Below, piece by piece: positions 36,670 through 45,729 of a stretch of 64,000 bases of DNA. Both the position numbers and the translations under genes were made by a program. A model generated the notes under the pieces. The model was not told where the DNA came from and made no database searches. It was given only the letters and a program-made list of their open reading frames with translations. The stretch lies in assembly GCF_006265165.1 (NCBI RefSeq), contig NZ_VDCH01000007.1, positions 1 through 64,000 on the forward strand, read 5' to 3'. Each line of letters opens with the position of its first letter. The stretch's first letter is position 1. This stretch comes from Chlorobaculum thiosulfatiphilum (lineage in GTDB: Bacteria > Bacteroidota > Chlorobiia > Chlorobiales > Chlorobiaceae).

Positions 36670-37866
36670 TTACGGGCTTGTGGTGGTCGTGGTGGATGTG
36701 GCGCCGCTCGAACTGCTGTTGATGAAGCCGGACTGTCCCCAAATCTTCGAGCGCAATCGCTCCATGACGCCGAGCGACTCCAGGTCGCTGAAACCGAGGT
36801 TCAGCATCTGCAACGAAGGCATGATCTTTTCGATTGCATAGTTGAACTTTGTCATGCCGCCGGGGCTGACATACACGATGTCGTTGGCCATCAGCGAGAA
36901 GTTTTGGGTAAAATCGCCGGATTCGAGCAGCTTTTTCAGGTCAACCCTGATCACGTCCCCCTTGAGCGTCTGCTGCCGGACGACGAACACCTTTTCTGCG
37001 TTTGCATTCTTGTTCAGGCCGCCCGCCAGCATCACCGCCTTGAGCACCGTCATGCCGCTTCTGATCTGGATCGCGCCCGGCGTCTGCACCTCGCCGAGTA
37101 CGTAAACCATTTCGTCCGAAGACTCCGGAATGTAGATCACGTCGTTGTTCCTGACCGGAGCGTTCAGCGCCATGTTGCCGTTCCGGAGCAGATCTTCGAG
37201 GTCGATCCAGATGATGGTGTCGTTGCCCCGGATGATGGCGCACTTGGTCAAGGAGGTATCCTTGTTCTGGTCGGGAATGCCGCCCGCCAGCGCGAGAGCT
37301 TCGAGCAGTGTGCCTTTGCCGGGGAAGTTGATGACGCCCGGTTTGCTCACCCGTCCGAGCACGAACGCCTTGTTGTTGTGGAACTCCTGGACGCGAATGG
37401 TCACTTCGGGTTCAATGTAAAAGAATTCGAGTTTCGAGGTGACCAGCGCTTTCACTTCGGCGACGCTCAAGCCGAGCACCTGAATGTTGCCGATTCTCGG
37501 CACGGTGAGGAAGCCGTCGGGCGAAACCAGAATGCCCTCCTGCGATAGTTCGGGCCGCCGCCACACCAGGATGCCGATCATGTCCCCCGGCCCCAGCCTG
37601 TACTCGAACGCCTCCTGCGTGTCGAGCGCCTTGAGCCGCTCGGGCGTGGCGAACGCCTGCACCTTTTTCGGCGGCTCCGACTTGAAGGTGCTTTCGCCTG
37701 TTTTGCTGACGGCGGTCTCCTTCGGAGAAATAGAGCTGCACGCCGAGAGCAAGAGCAACAGCAGCGAGCAGAGCAGGGAACTCGCTCGCCTGAATCGCTC
37801 GTCGCCGCGAGTCGCGCCGGGTTGTCGCCAGGCGTAGCGCGGGAAAAACAGTTCGGTTCGTCTCAT
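36670..37866 (-). CDS. wza: Outer-membrane polysaccharide export protein (Wza-like lipoprotein)
   Basis: A 398-residue exported protein. The N-terminal signal has a hydrophobic core and lipobox LLSACSS, predicting acylation of the cysteine. A poly_export domain (YRLGPGDMIGILVWRRPELS) and SLBB repeats (FVLGRVSKPGVINFPG and YVLGEVQTPGAIQIRSG) follow. It would form the outer-membrane channel for the polymer. The tail is Ser/Thr-rich (SSSSGATSTTTTTSP). The ATG at 37866 is preferred; the longer frame adds 20 residues. Confidence 0.92.
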   Translation of the reverse strand: MRRTELFFPRYAWRQPGATRGDERFRRASSLLCSLLLLLLSACSSISPKETAVSKTGESTFKSEPPKKVQAFATPERLKALDTQEAFEYRLGPGDMIGILVWRRPELSQEGILVSPDGFLTVPRIGNIQVLGLSVAEVKALVTSKLEFFYIEPEVTIRVQEFHNNKAFVLGRVSKPGVINFPGKGTLLEALALAGGIPDQNKDTSLTKCAIIRGNDTIIWIDLEDLLRNGNMALNAPVRNNDVIYIPESSDEMVYVLGEVQTPGAIQIRSGMTVLKAVMLAGGLNKNANAEKVFVVRQQTLKGDVIRVDLKKLLESGDFTQNFSLMANDIVYVSPGGMTKFNYAIEKIMPSLQMLNLGFSDLESLGVMERLRSKIWGQSGFINSSSSGATSTTTTTSP

Positions 37867-37882
37867 GGAAACGTGGAATCGA

Positions 37883-38392
37883 TCAAGACTTTTTCGGAAT
37901 GATTCTGGCCGGAATGCCCACGGCAATGGAGTTCGCGGGTACCGAGGCGATGATTACCGCATTGGCTCCGACATCCACGTTGTCGCCGATGGTGATGTTG
38001 CCGAGCAGTTTGGCGCCCGCGCCGATGTTGACGTTGTTGCCGATCTTCGGGGCGGCTTTTTCCTCGATGTTCTTCAGCCCCACCGTGACGCCGTTGCGGA
38101 TGATGCAGTTGTCGCCAAAGCTCGCGTAGCCGCTGATGACGATGTCACCGAAGTGGTCGATGCGGAAGTTCCTGCCGACCGGCACTTCACAGGGCAGCTC
38201 TATGCCGGTGAGAATCTGCGCGATTTTGTAGAGAAACCGGTAGAGCAGCGAAAAGGGCTTGCGCAGCAGCGGGTTTTTGATGCCGTAGCGCCATCGCCCG
38301 TAGCGATAGACCACCATCACCCAGAACCCCTGCTGGCTCCAGTGGCCGCCGTAGGTTTTCAGGTCGGCCTGTATGTTAGGGAAAAGGCTCAT
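37883..38392 (-). CDS. Serine O-acetyltransferase-like hexapeptide protein
   Basis: A 169-residue beta-helix acyltransferase. After an N-terminal helical part (IQADLKTYGGHWSQQGFWVM) come the repeats RIDHFGDIVISGYASFGDNC, APKIGNNVNIGAGAKLLGNI and TIGDNVDVGANAVIIASVPA, ending VGIPARII. The sequence resembles CysE-like proteins common in polysaccharide loci (EpsB/WcaB type), so sugar O-acetylation is more likely than cysteine synthesis. It is 6 bp after the GT2 gene and 16 bp before wza. Confidence 0.87.
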   Translation of the reverse strand: MSLFPNIQADLKTYGGHWSQQGFWVMVVYRYGRWRYGIKNPLLRKPFSLLYRFLYKIAQILTGIELPCEVPVGRNFRIDHFGDIVISGYASFGDNCIIRNGVTVGLKNIEEKAAPKIGNNVNIGAGAKLLGNITIGDNVDVGANAVIIASVPANSIAVGIPARIIPKKS

Positions 38393-38398
38393 GCGAAC

Positions 38399-39373
38399 TT
38401 ACCAGGGAATTGGTGGCGAGAACTTGCCGAAGCGCGTGTCGGCGACCGAGCGAGTGACCTGGCTCATGGTCGAACGGGCCATCTCTTTTTTCCGCGCGGC
38501 GTCGCCAGACGGGAGCAAAAGGTTTTTCAGGTAGCGCATCGAGAACCACAGCAGCTCGATGCCAGCGCTCGCAAGCATCGTCGCAATTCCATAATTTTTG
38601 CGGTAGTAGAGCCACTCGCTGCGCATCCGGAAGGAGAGCACCTGCGAGGCGGCGCTGTCGAAGGTCTTGTCCTTGCGCGTCTTGCTGCTCGCGCCGCCGA
38701 TATGCATCACCTCGGCGTCCGGGATGAAGAAGACTTTCCAGCCCGCTTTTTTGGCCCGCAGGCAGAGGTCGGTCTCTTCGTAATAAATAAAGAAGCGCTC
38801 GTCGAACGGGCCGATTTTGTCGAGCATCGCCTTGCGCACGATGGTGAAGGTGCCGGGCACCCAGTCCACCTCCATCGGGCGGTCGTGGGCGAAGTCGCCG
38901 AACTCGTGCCAGTTCAGCCAGCGCGATTTCGGAAACTTCGCGCGAAGGCCCGACAGCGTCAAGAGCTTGGTCAAAGGCGAAGGGAAGCGGCGCGCCGACG
39001 GTTCGAGGCGTCCCTCCGGCGAGATGATCTTGCCGCCGCACAGGCCGCACTCCGGGTGCTCGTCCATGAAGCGCACGGCGTTGGGAATCGACGACGGAAG
39101 GACGTAGGCGTCGGGATTGAGCAGCACGATGTACTCGCCGGAGGCTTGCCGGAACGCCTGATTATTCGCCGCCGCGAAGCCGAGGTTCTGTTTGTTGGCG
39201 ATGAGCCGCGCCTCCGGAAAGCGCTCGGCGACCATCTCCGCCGACTGGTCGCGCGAGTCGTTGTCCACGACGAACACCTCCATCTCGCTGCCCATGCCGC
39301 TCTTGAAAAGCGCATCGAGGCAGTTCGCGAGAATCTCCCGCGTGTTGAAACTGACGATAACGACCGTGACCAT
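38399..39373 (-). CDS. Glycosyltransferase family 2 (rhamnosyltransferase-like)
   Basis: A 324-residue GT-A enzyme. VTVVIVSFNTREILANCL starts the fold, LNPDAYV gives the metal-site acid and DWVPGTFTIVRKAML plus YYEETDLCLRAKKAGW are typical of WbbL-type rhamnosyltransferases. One hydrophobic segment near 265-285 could anchor it. It lies 3 bp from the anti-sigma-type kinase gene, making it part of the same transcript as the partner-switching genes. Confidence 0.88.
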   Translation of the reverse strand: MVTVVIVSFNTREILANCLDALFKSGMGSEMEVFVVDNDSRDQSAEMVAERFPEARLIANKQNLGFAAANNQAFRQASGEYIVLLNPDAYVLPSSIPNAVRFMDEHPECGLCGGKIISPEGRLEPSARRFPSPLTKLLTLSGLRAKFPKSRWLNWHEFGDFAHDRPMEVDWVPGTFTIVRKAMLDKIGPFDERFFIYYEETDLCLRAKKAGWKVFFIPDAEVMHIGGASSKTRKDKTFDSAASQVLSFRMRSEWLYYRKNYGIATMLASAGIELLWFSMRYLKNLLLPSGDAARKKEMARSTMSQVTRSVADTRFGKFSPPIPW

Positions 39374-39376
39374 CGG

Positions 39377-39796
39377 TTAGAGTGTTTTTGACATGGAGAT
39401 GATATTGGAATTTCCTTCGCGCCGATAGGTGACGCTGTCCATCACCTTGCGGATGATCCAGAGGCCGTAGCCGTTTTCGGGATAGCTCTCGATGTCGGGC
39501 GCGGGCGTTTCAATGCTGAACGGCCCGTTGGCGTCAAGCAGGCTCACCGTGAGCCGCCGTTTTTCCAGCTCGAAGCTGAGCGTGACCGTCGGCGGAGTGT
39601 CGTGCTCTCCGGCGTACTTCACCGAGTTGGTAAAGGCTTCGCTGACGGCAAGCTCGAAGTCGTGGACGAATTGCGTCTCATCGGATGCGGAATGGTTCTC
39701 GCCGGTCAGGAGACTGGCCACCGAGGTTGTGGTTTGCCGGGCAACCTCAGTGAAGAGCGGGTCGCCCGGCAGGGTAAGCGTGATGATGCTGCTCAT
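39377..39796 (-). CDS. RsbW-like serine kinase (anti-sigma factor type)
   Basis: A 139-residue GHKL ATPase. The N-box is ELAVSEAFTNSVKYA, the G1-type motif follows in DANGPF and the second glycine motif is ENGYGLWIIRKVMD. Proteins of this size phosphorylate a STAS partner and bind a sigma factor or other target. Its ATG overlaps the stop of the STAS gene at 39793, so the pair is coupled. No sigma factor gene is in the window; the regulated target may be elsewhere or may be a biosynthetic protein. Confidence 0.88.
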   Translation of the reverse strand: MSSIITLTLPGDPLFTEVARQTTTSVASLLTGENHSASDETQFVHDFELAVSEAFTNSVKYAGEHDTPPTVTLSFELEKRRLTVSLLDANGPFSIETPAPDIESYPENGYGLWIIRKVMDSVTYRREGNSNIISMSKTL

Positions 39797-40143
39797 GTGC
39801 GGGCGATTTGCCGGGTTGCCGCGAAATCGACGGCAGCGGCGGTGTCGTCGAAAATATGGAAAAGTCTCTGGGCGTTGGTGGTCTCGAAGGTCCTACGCAC
39901 CTTGTCGTTCATGCAGGAGAGCACGATGCCGCAAGCCGGATCGTCTTTCTCCCTGGCCGCGCCGACGATGGCTCCCAGGCCGCTGCTGTCCATGAAATCC
40001 ACCTTTTCCAGATCGAGGACAATCGCCGTTTTCGGGTCGGCAACCGGAGGGCTGCCTCGGAGTTTCGGAGCCGAGAGCGCATCGAGGTTGCCCTCAAGGG
40101 CGACGATGACGATGCCGTTTGCCGATGTTTCGGTAATAATCAT
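39793..40143 (-). CDS. STAS-domain anti-anti-sigma factor
   Basis: A 116-residue STAS protein. The phosphorylatable serine lies in DFMDSSGLGAIVG, preceded by IVLDLEKV. In partner switching the RsbW-like kinase phosphorylates it and a PP2C phosphatase (44074-45729) restores it. It overlaps the kinase gene at one end and the nucleotidyltransferase-like gene at the other (4 bp each), so dosage is tightly linked. Confidence 0.9.
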   Translation of the reverse strand: MIITETSANGIVIVALEGNLDALSAPKLRGSPPVADPKTAIVLDLEKVDFMDSSGLGAIVGAAREKDDPACGIVLSCMNDKVRRTFETTNAQRLFHIFDDTAAAVDFAATRQIART

Positions 40144-41534
40144 GCGCTGCTTTTTTCATGTGGGCGGTTGACGAAGGCTTTGACGACGAGGCCGATGTCC
40201 GAGATCGGGCCGCTGTGCACGAGGTGGTAGCGCTCGACGATGGCCGCGTCGTCGCCGGTGGCGGGCCACTGTTCGGCTTCGGCATAACTGAAGACGCCGG
40301 GCCGGTAGGCGAGCGCGTTTGCCGGAGCGTTCGGATGCTGCGCCTCAGCCGGAAGCGGTGTGCTGCCGATGAGCGCGAGCTCGGCGGTGAGCACCCGGAA
40401 GAGCCGGAAATAGTGATCCAGCGAAAGAGTGGAGGCTATCGCTCCCAGCGCGTTTGTGGCGTCGAGTTCGACCTTCCCGAGCGAGATGGTTTCGCCGGGA
40501 TTTTCGGAATGGCAGTCGATTTGGGCCGATCTCCACCGTCCGCCAAGTTTGAGCAGTGGCCAGAGAAAAAGGAACGGAACAGCGAGCACGGCGATCATGA
40601 CGAGCGCGGCGAGGGCGTGCGCGACTTTGCGCGGAAGGGCGCTCAGGGTTTGGCTCTTTTTGATGCTGCCGAGCAGGTGCGGATCTTCCATCGAGATCGA
40701 CGCGCCGCTTCTCGGATCGTTGAGGCGGTTGCCCGAGGCGATGCGTCCGTTGACTTCGAGGTGTTCGCCGATGTAGGTGTTGTCGAGCACGATGCTCGAT
40801 TCCACCGAGCTCTCACGGTCGATGATGACGTTGCTGCCGATGATGGCCGAGGGGCCGATGATCGTGTCGCCGAGAAGCTGGACGTTGTTGCCGATGCTCA
40901 CCGGCTTGCGGATTTGCGCCGATTTGCTGATGACCACGTTCCTGCCGATGGCGCATCCCGGTTCACCGCCGTAGCCGGGCAGAACGTAGCGGTCGGCTCC
41001 GGTTTCGAGCGCCTCCATCGAAGCGCGGTAGTAGCTCGCCATGCCGTCGAGCGGCATGAGCGAAAGCGGCGCTGCTGCTCCGTCCGCCGGCGGCTTTTCC
41101 GGTGCGCCGGAGAGCGTGATGCTTCCGCCGGGGCAGGCGGCCCACTCGCCCTCGGGCAGCGAACTGGCGAGGCTTTTGTAATCGAGCCGCTTGTCGTAAC
41201 GGATGAAAGAGAAGCCGCTGACGATCATGATGCGCTCTTCGCCGCAAAACTTGCGGTTCTTGCCGAGCAGTATCTGGGCGCTATCATCGGCATGAAGGCT
41301 TCCGTAGGAGAGCGCGATTCCCCAGCGGCTGCCATTCTCGCAGTAGCGCTCGATCGGGTTGATCCCGCCATCGCAAAGGATGCGAACGGCCGTGCTGCCG
41401 GTCAGAATCGCAAAATCGATCAGGAATTCGATGAAAGGCTTGTTGCACAGCGGCAGAAGCAGGGGATGGAGGCAGGAAAAAACCTCGTGACTCCACGCAA
41501 ACTCCTCCTCCCTGAATGCGAGGATGGTTTTCAT
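40140..41534 (-). CDS. Nucleotidyltransferase/beta-helix protein with degenerate sugar-transferase domain
   Basis: A 464-residue three-part protein. Residues 1-175 resemble sugar-nucleotidyltransferases but lack a clear GxGTRL motif. Residues about 195-290 are hexapeptide repeats (AIGRNVVISKSAQIRKPVSI, TIIGPSAIIGSNVIIDRESS). From about 315 a hydrophobic helix, then LDHYFRLFRVLTAELALIGS and RPGVFSYAEAEQW, align with the polyprenyl-phosphate sugar transferase encoded at 41908-42627, but the DPRxTRxG and DELPQ catalytic segments are missing. It is probably a scaffold or regulatory protein. The ATG at 41534 is chosen at the conserved start. Confidence 0.75.
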   Translation of the reverse strand: MKTILAFREEEFAWSHEVFSCLHPLLLPLCNKPFIEFLIDFAILTGSTAVRILCDGGINPIERYCENGSRWGIALSYGSLHADDSAQILLGKNRKFCGEERIMIVSGFSFIRYDKRLDYKSLASSLPEGEWAACPGGSITLSGAPEKPPADGAAAPLSLMPLDGMASYYRASMEALETGADRYVLPGYGGEPGCAIGRNVVISKSAQIRKPVSIGNNVQLLGDTIIGPSAIIGSNVIIDRESSVESSIVLDNTYIGEHLEVNGRIASGNRLNDPRSGASISMEDPHLLGSIKKSQTLSALPRKVAHALAALVMIAVLAVPFLFLWPLLKLGGRWRSAQIDCHSENPGETISLGKVELDATNALGAIASTLSLDHYFRLFRVLTAELALIGSTPLPAEAQHPNAPANALAYRPGVFSYAEAEQWPATGDDAAIVERYHLVHSGPISDIGLVVKAFVNRPHEKSSA

Positions 41535-41896
41535 CGCCCTGTTCCTGAATCGGGTTTGGCGGCGAACGATGAAGCCGCCTCGCCCCGGTTGGCAAAGATC
41601 GAAAAGAGCCGTTTCGCCTGCGTCAGTTCGAAGACCATGCCTACCTTTTCGTTCAGTCCGGCAAGCCTCAGATCGCCCTCTTTTTCGAGCGCGTTGCGCA
41701 AACAGCCAACAATGGCTCCCAGCCCGCTGCTGTCGATAAAATCGAGCAGGCTGCAATCGAACACCACCAGCGGTGTCTTTTCCAGCCATTCGAGGAAGGT
41801 TTTCTGCAGCGGCTTGCTGTTGCGGGCGTCGAGCCGTCCCTCCAGCTCCGCGATGCCCACCAGTTGGCCGTCGATGTTGTCAAGCGTGAATTTCAT
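41531..41896 (-). CDS. STAS-domain protein (second copy)
   Basis: A 121-residue STAS protein with the phosphorylation loop LDFIDSSGLGAIVGCLRNAL, close to the copy at 39793. The C-terminal ELTQAKRLFSIFANRGEA is also shared. The ATG at 41896 follows GGAACCCG; the longer frame is the shadow of the sugar transferase. It overlaps the next gene by 4 bp. Two STAS proteins with one kinase suggest competition or two outputs. Confidence 0.88.
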   Translation of the reverse strand: MKFTLDNIDGQLVGIAELEGRLDARNSKPLQKTFLEWLEKTPLVVFDCSLLDFIDSSGLGAIVGCLRNALEKEGDLRLAGLNEKVGMVFELTQAKRLFSIFANRGEAASSFAAKPDSGTGR

Positions 41897-41907
41897 GACG
41901 GGTTCCT

Positions 41908-42627
41908 TCAGTATGCGCCCTTGCCGCTGAGCACGGCAGGGATGGTTTTCAGAAGAAGGCGCAGGTCGTTGATGACGCCGGCGCTCTGGATATACTGCAA
42001 ATCGAGCCGAACCTGATCGGTAAACGGAATGTCGCTCCTGCCGCTGACCTGCCACAGGCCGGTGATGCCGGGAATGGCGTGCAGCCGTTTGCGCTGTTCG
42101 AGGGTGTATTGCGCCACCTCCTTCGGAACCGGCGGGCGCGGGCCGACCAGGCTCATGTCGCCCTTGAGCACGTTGATGAGCTGGGGGAGCTCGTCGATGC
42201 TGAATTTGCGGATGACGCGGCCCGTGCGGGTGATGCGCGGGTCTTTTTTCATCTTGAAGATCACGCCATCCTTCGACTCGTTTCGGGCGGCGAGTTCGGT
42301 TTTGAGCTTTTCGGCGTTGACCACCATCGAGCGGAACTTGTAGAAGCGGAAGTGGCGGCCATTCCTGCCGACCCGCGTCTGCACGAAAAAGACCGGCCCC
42401 GGATTTTCAACCACGATCGAGAGCGCCGTGACCGCGAAAATTGGCAGCAGCGCGACGAGCGCAAGCGTCGAAACCACGATGTCGAGCAGACGCTTGGCAA
42501 GGTAGGAGAGGCGGATGGTGTTCTCCCAGGCGGCAACCTTCATTTTGCCCCGGAGCCGGAGCGATGGCCGGATGTTGTCACCGATTTTCCGGATCAGTTC
42601 TCGCCGGACGGTCGGGTCGAGTTCCAT
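41908..42627 (-). CDS. Polyprenyl-phosphate sugar-1-phosphate transferase (priming enzyme)
   Basis: A 239-residue bacterial sugar transferase (WbaP/WcaJ C-terminal family) that starts repeat synthesis by loading a sugar phosphate on undecaprenyl phosphate. The membrane-inserting helix [20 protein letters not shown] is followed by [44 protein letters not shown] and [10 protein letters not shown]. The catalytic Asp/Glu region is intact. It lacks the large N-terminal membrane domain of WcaJ. The start at 42627 is 5 bp from the WecG-like gene. Confidence 0.93.
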   Translation of the reverse strand: MELDPTVRRELIRKIGDNIRPSLRLRGKMKVAAWENTIRLSYLAKRLLDIVVSTLALVALLPIFAVTALSIVVENPGPVFFVQTRVGRNGRHFRFYKFRSMVVNAEKLKTELAARNESKDGVIFKMKKDPRITRTGRVIRKFSIDELPQLINVLKGDMSLVGPRPPVPKEVAQYTLEQRKRLHAIPGITGLWQVSGRSDIPFTDQVRLDLQYIQSAGVINDLRLLLKTIPAVLSGKGAY

Positions 42628-42632
42628 TGATT

Positions 42633-44024
42633 TCAGAGGTTCAGATTTCGGCCAAGCACTTTCCACTTCATCACCCGGTACAGAAACAGGGGATTGCCCA
42701 CCACGTAGCGTTTCCACATCCTGCCAGGCTCCTGCAAAATCCGGTAAACCCACTCCAGCCCGATTTCGCGCATCCAGCGCGGCGCTCGCTGGATGTTGCC
42801 CGAAAAGAAATCGAACAGACCGCCGACGCCCATCAGAATGGCCGGGCGGAGGTCTTCGCGGTGACGTACGATCCACTGCTCCTGAAGCGGCGCGCCGAAG
42901 GCCACGAGCAGAATCGAGGCGTTCGAGCGGTTGATCTCTTCGATCACCCCGGCGCTCTCCGTTTTGTGGTCGAAGTAGCCGTGCATCACGCCCGCGATGG
43001 TGACGGCAAACTTTTGCGCGATGGCGTCGCCCGCCTTTTCGGCCACGCCGGGCTTGCCGCCGAGCAGGTAGATCGAGCGTTTTGCCTCGGCGGCCATCTC
43101 GCACAGAAACGGCAGCATGTCGGTGCCGTTGATGTTTTCGCGCAGCGGCGTGCCGAGCATCTTGCCCGCGATGACCAAGCCGATGCCATCGGGCAAAATG
43201 TGATCCGCCGCCACGAGCGCCTCGCGATACTCGCGGTCGGTGACGCTTTTGTTCATGCAGTCCGGATTGACGAAAAAGATGGCCGACTGCCGCCGCTCTT
43301 CGATCGTCTGCCGGATCATCTCGATCGCCTCGCGCATCGTGATGTTGTCGATCTTCAGGTCGAGCAGATTGAAGAGCGGTGACGGCGACGCCTCTTTTTC
43401 GGAAAAGAGCAGGGCCGGAAGGGCGCGCAGGATCAGCAGAAAGTCGTATGCCGGATGCTTGCTGAAGATGTACTCCCACTCGGTGGCCTCGCGCCCCTCG
43501 TGGGCGATCCGGCTGCTTTGCCGGACGCGCCAGAGCGAGACGATGCCCGGTTTCACCATGCTGATGTACCCCTGCTCCGGCGCGGGAGCGGTGGGCTGCC
43601 AGTCACGGATCGAGGTGCCCGCCAAAGCGAGCCGTCCGGTGAACAGCTCCAGAAACCACGGTAATGTGGCCATGCCGCCCGAAAGCCCGTCGAAGCTCAA
43701 AAGCGTCAGTGGCTTGCCCGAGCGGCCAAACACCGAGCGCTTCGAGAACACCGGCTTTCCGGCGGGCAGCCGGAGCGCGAGCCGCGCAAGCAGCACCGGA
43801 ACGAAGGCGAAGAGCGTCACCGAGAGCGCCGCGCCAATCTCGATCAGCCGCACGATCAGCTCCGAGAGTGCCGTGCTCACGGCGAACGCCGCGCGCCGCC
43901 GCCAGCCGCGCCGCCCATTCGAGCGCCTGCCGAGCCGCTTTTCCAGCGCTCTGGCCTCTTGCGCCGATCTGTTGTCGGTCATTGACGGGGTTCGCTTTTC
44001 GGGGTTTGTCGATCGGGTTGTCAT
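42633..44024 (-). CDS. Degenerate sugar transferase fused to WecG/TagA/CpsF glycosyltransferase
   Basis: A 463-residue fusion. Residues about 50-215 retain the outline of a polyprenyl-phosphate sugar transferase (RLIEIGAALSVTLFAFVPVL, GKPVFSKRSVFGRSGKPL, LFTGRLALAGTSI, KPGIVSLWRVR), but the DPRxTRxG...DELPQ stretch is deleted. Residues about 225-463 are a complete WecG/TagA domain with FFVNPDCMNKSVTDREYREA, ADHILPDGIGLV, INGTDMLPFLC and FGAPLQEQWI, which adds the second sugar to the lipid carrier. The dead half may dock with the priming enzyme encoded next door. A second possible start is at residue 15. Confidence 0.85.
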   Translation of the reverse strand: MTTRSTNPEKRTPSMTDNRSAQEARALEKRLGRRSNGRRGWRRRAAFAVSTALSELIVRLIEIGAALSVTLFAFVPVLLARLALRLPAGKPVFSKRSVFGRSGKPLTLLSFDGLSGGMATLPWFLELFTGRLALAGTSIRDWQPTAPAPEQGYISMVKPGIVSLWRVRQSSRIAHEGREATEWEYIFSKHPAYDFLLILRALPALLFSEKEASPSPLFNLLDLKIDNITMREAIEMIRQTIEERRQSAIFFVNPDCMNKSVTDREYREALVAADHILPDGIGLVIAGKMLGTPLRENINGTDMLPFLCEMAAEAKRSIYLLGGKPGVAEKAGDAIAQKFAVTIAGVMHGYFDHKTESAGVIEEINRSNASILLVAFGAPLQEQWIVRHREDLRPAILMGVGGLFDFFSGNIQRAPRWMREIGLEWVYRILQEPGRMWKRYVVGNPLFLYRVMKWKVLGRNLNL

Positions 44025-44073
44025 CGATGCATCGGCAAGGGTTCGATGCGCAGGTTCTCTTTGGCTTCGGACT

Positions 44074-45729
44074 TTAGCCGTTATCCGGCATTTTCGTGCT
44101 CCCGCTGATCCGGATCACGATGCAGGTGACGTCGTCCTCAAAATTGGTGCAGCCGCAGAACTCCATGAGCGCCGCCTCGATTTTTTCGACAATCGCTTCG
44201 GTCGGCAGCGCGGCGTGCTCTTCGAGGAGCGCACTGAAGCGCTCGATGCCGAAAAGCTCGTCACCGGGCGAACGGTTTTCGGTGATGCCGTCGGAGTAGA
44301 GCACGAGCAGGTCGTTCTCATCGACGGCGAACTCCGCCTGCCGATACTCCTCCTTTTCAATCATCCCCATGGGCAGATTGCCGCCCTTGACCAGACGGCA
44401 GCGTCCCGTCTTCGCCGGCAGGTGGATGAGCGGGTTGTGGCCGCAATCCACGAAGGAGGCCTGCCGGTTTTTCAGATCGAGCCGCACGAACAGAAGGGTG
44501 GCGAACATGCCGAGATCGATCAGCTCGTGAATGCACCGCTCGTGGATTTTTCCGACGATGCGCTCCAGCGGCGGCAGCGCTTCCGGGCTTTTGCGCTCTT
44601 CGGCGATGCTCTTCAGAAAGAGCGACTTCAGCCCCGCGCTCACCAGCGCCGACTGGATGCCGTGGCCCATCACGTCGCCGATGAGCAGGTCGGCCCGCAA
44701 CGGATCGTACTCGATCAGCTCGGTGAAATCGCCGTCGAGATGGCCGGAGGAGTGCATCAGGTAGCTGATTTCGATGTGCCGGAGCGTGATGGGAGCCTGG
44801 CTCTGCAACAGCTTCTTCTCGATCTGCGACTCCAGCTCTTTTTGCATGGTTTCGTACTGTTTGCGGCTCTTCTCCTCCTCGATCCTCGTGCTGATGTCCC
44901 GCGCGATGAGCACACTGTGCGGGCCGCTTTCCAGATGCACGCACCCTCGCGAAATTTCGAGCGGCAGGCGAGAGCCATCCTTCCGGAGTCCCTCGATCTG
45001 GATGACGAGGTTCGCGCAGCTCCTGGCCAGAAGGGCGGAGTCGCAGGAGACCAGATCATTCAGCTCCAGCGCCGTCGAGGTCTCCGGAAAAATTTCGGAG
45101 ACCGGCTGCGCGGGGTGCTCGCTTCTGCGGTAGCCGAACATCACTTCCGCCGCCGTGTTCCGGTAGCGGACCAGGCCGCTGCCGTCGAGCATGAAGACGG
45201 CGTCCTGCGCCGCGTCGTTCATCGATCGGAACTGCGCCTCGCTTCTTTTCAGATCGCCGGCGAGTTTTTCGAGCGTGGCGTTGGCGTCAGTCAGTTGCCC
45301 GTTTTTGAGTGAAATTTCGTCGAACAGCTCTTCGCGTTCGAGCTTCATGCAGTAGTAGTCGAGGGCGTCGTTCAGGATGTTTTTGAACGATTCAGGCTCG
45401 ACAGGCTTGGGAATGAAACGGAAAATCTCGCCCTTGTTGACCGATTCGATGATCTGCTCGATGTCCTGCGAGCCGCTGACGATCATCCGCAGCGTACCGG
45501 GGTAGAGACGCTTGACCTCCTTGATGAGATCCAGACCGTTCATGCCCGGCATCCGAAGGTCGGAAACGACCAGATCGACAGGGGTTTTCGCCAGCAGTTC
45601 GAGCGCTTCGACGGCGTTGTCCACGAAGAATTTCCGGTACTCCTCCCGCCGCAGGAAGCGGTTGAGCGAGTGGAGAATGTCAGACTCGTCATCGACGAAA
45701 AGGATGGCGAGTTCGTCACGTTGTTTCAT
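44074..45729 (-). CDS. Response regulator with PAS and PP2C phosphatase domains (RsbU-like)
   Basis: A 551-residue cytoplasmic protein. A receiver domain (1-125) has LFVDDESD and phospho-acceptor Asp in VVSDLRMPG. A coiled coil and PAS domain follow (about 170-290). The C-terminal PP2C/SpoIIE domain (about 340-545) has DGDFTELIEYD, GDVMGHGIQSALVS and LYSDGITE for metal binding. It would dephosphorylate the STAS proteins when activated by the sensor kinase encoded just upstream (4-bp overlap). The ATG at 45729 is chosen at the receiver start. Confidence 0.9.
   Translation of the reverse strand: MKQRDELAILFVDDESDILHSLNRFLRREEYRKFFVDNAVEALELLAKTPVDLVVSDLRMPGMNGLDLIKEVKRLYPGTLRMIVSGSQDIEQIIESVNKGEIFRFIPKPVEPESFKNILNDALDYYCMKLEREELFDEISLKNGQLTDANATLEKLAGDLKRSEAQFRSMNDAAQDAVFMLDGSGLVRYRNTAAEVMFGYRRSEHPAQPVSEIFPETSTALELNDLVSCDSALLARSCANLVIQIEGLRKDGSRLPLEISRGCVHLESGPHSVLIARDISTRIEEEKSRKQYETMQKELESQIEKKLLQSQAPITLRHIEISYLMHSSGHLDGDFTELIEYDPLRADLLIGDVMGHGIQSALVSAGLKSLFLKSIAEERKSPEALPPLERIVGKIHERCIHELIDLGMFATLLFVRLDLKNRQASFVDCGHNPLIHLPAKTGRCRLVKGGNLPMGMIEKEEYRQAEFAVDENDLLVLYSDGITENRSPGDELFGIERFSALLEEHAALPTEAIVEKIEAALMEFCGCTNFEDDVTCIVIRISGSTKMPDNG

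Noticed and set aside
42628-43479. Long N-terminal extension of the sugar transferase frame
   Set aside because: The extension reads out of frame through the WecG-like gene. The conserved protein starts at [10 protein letters not shown] (42627).
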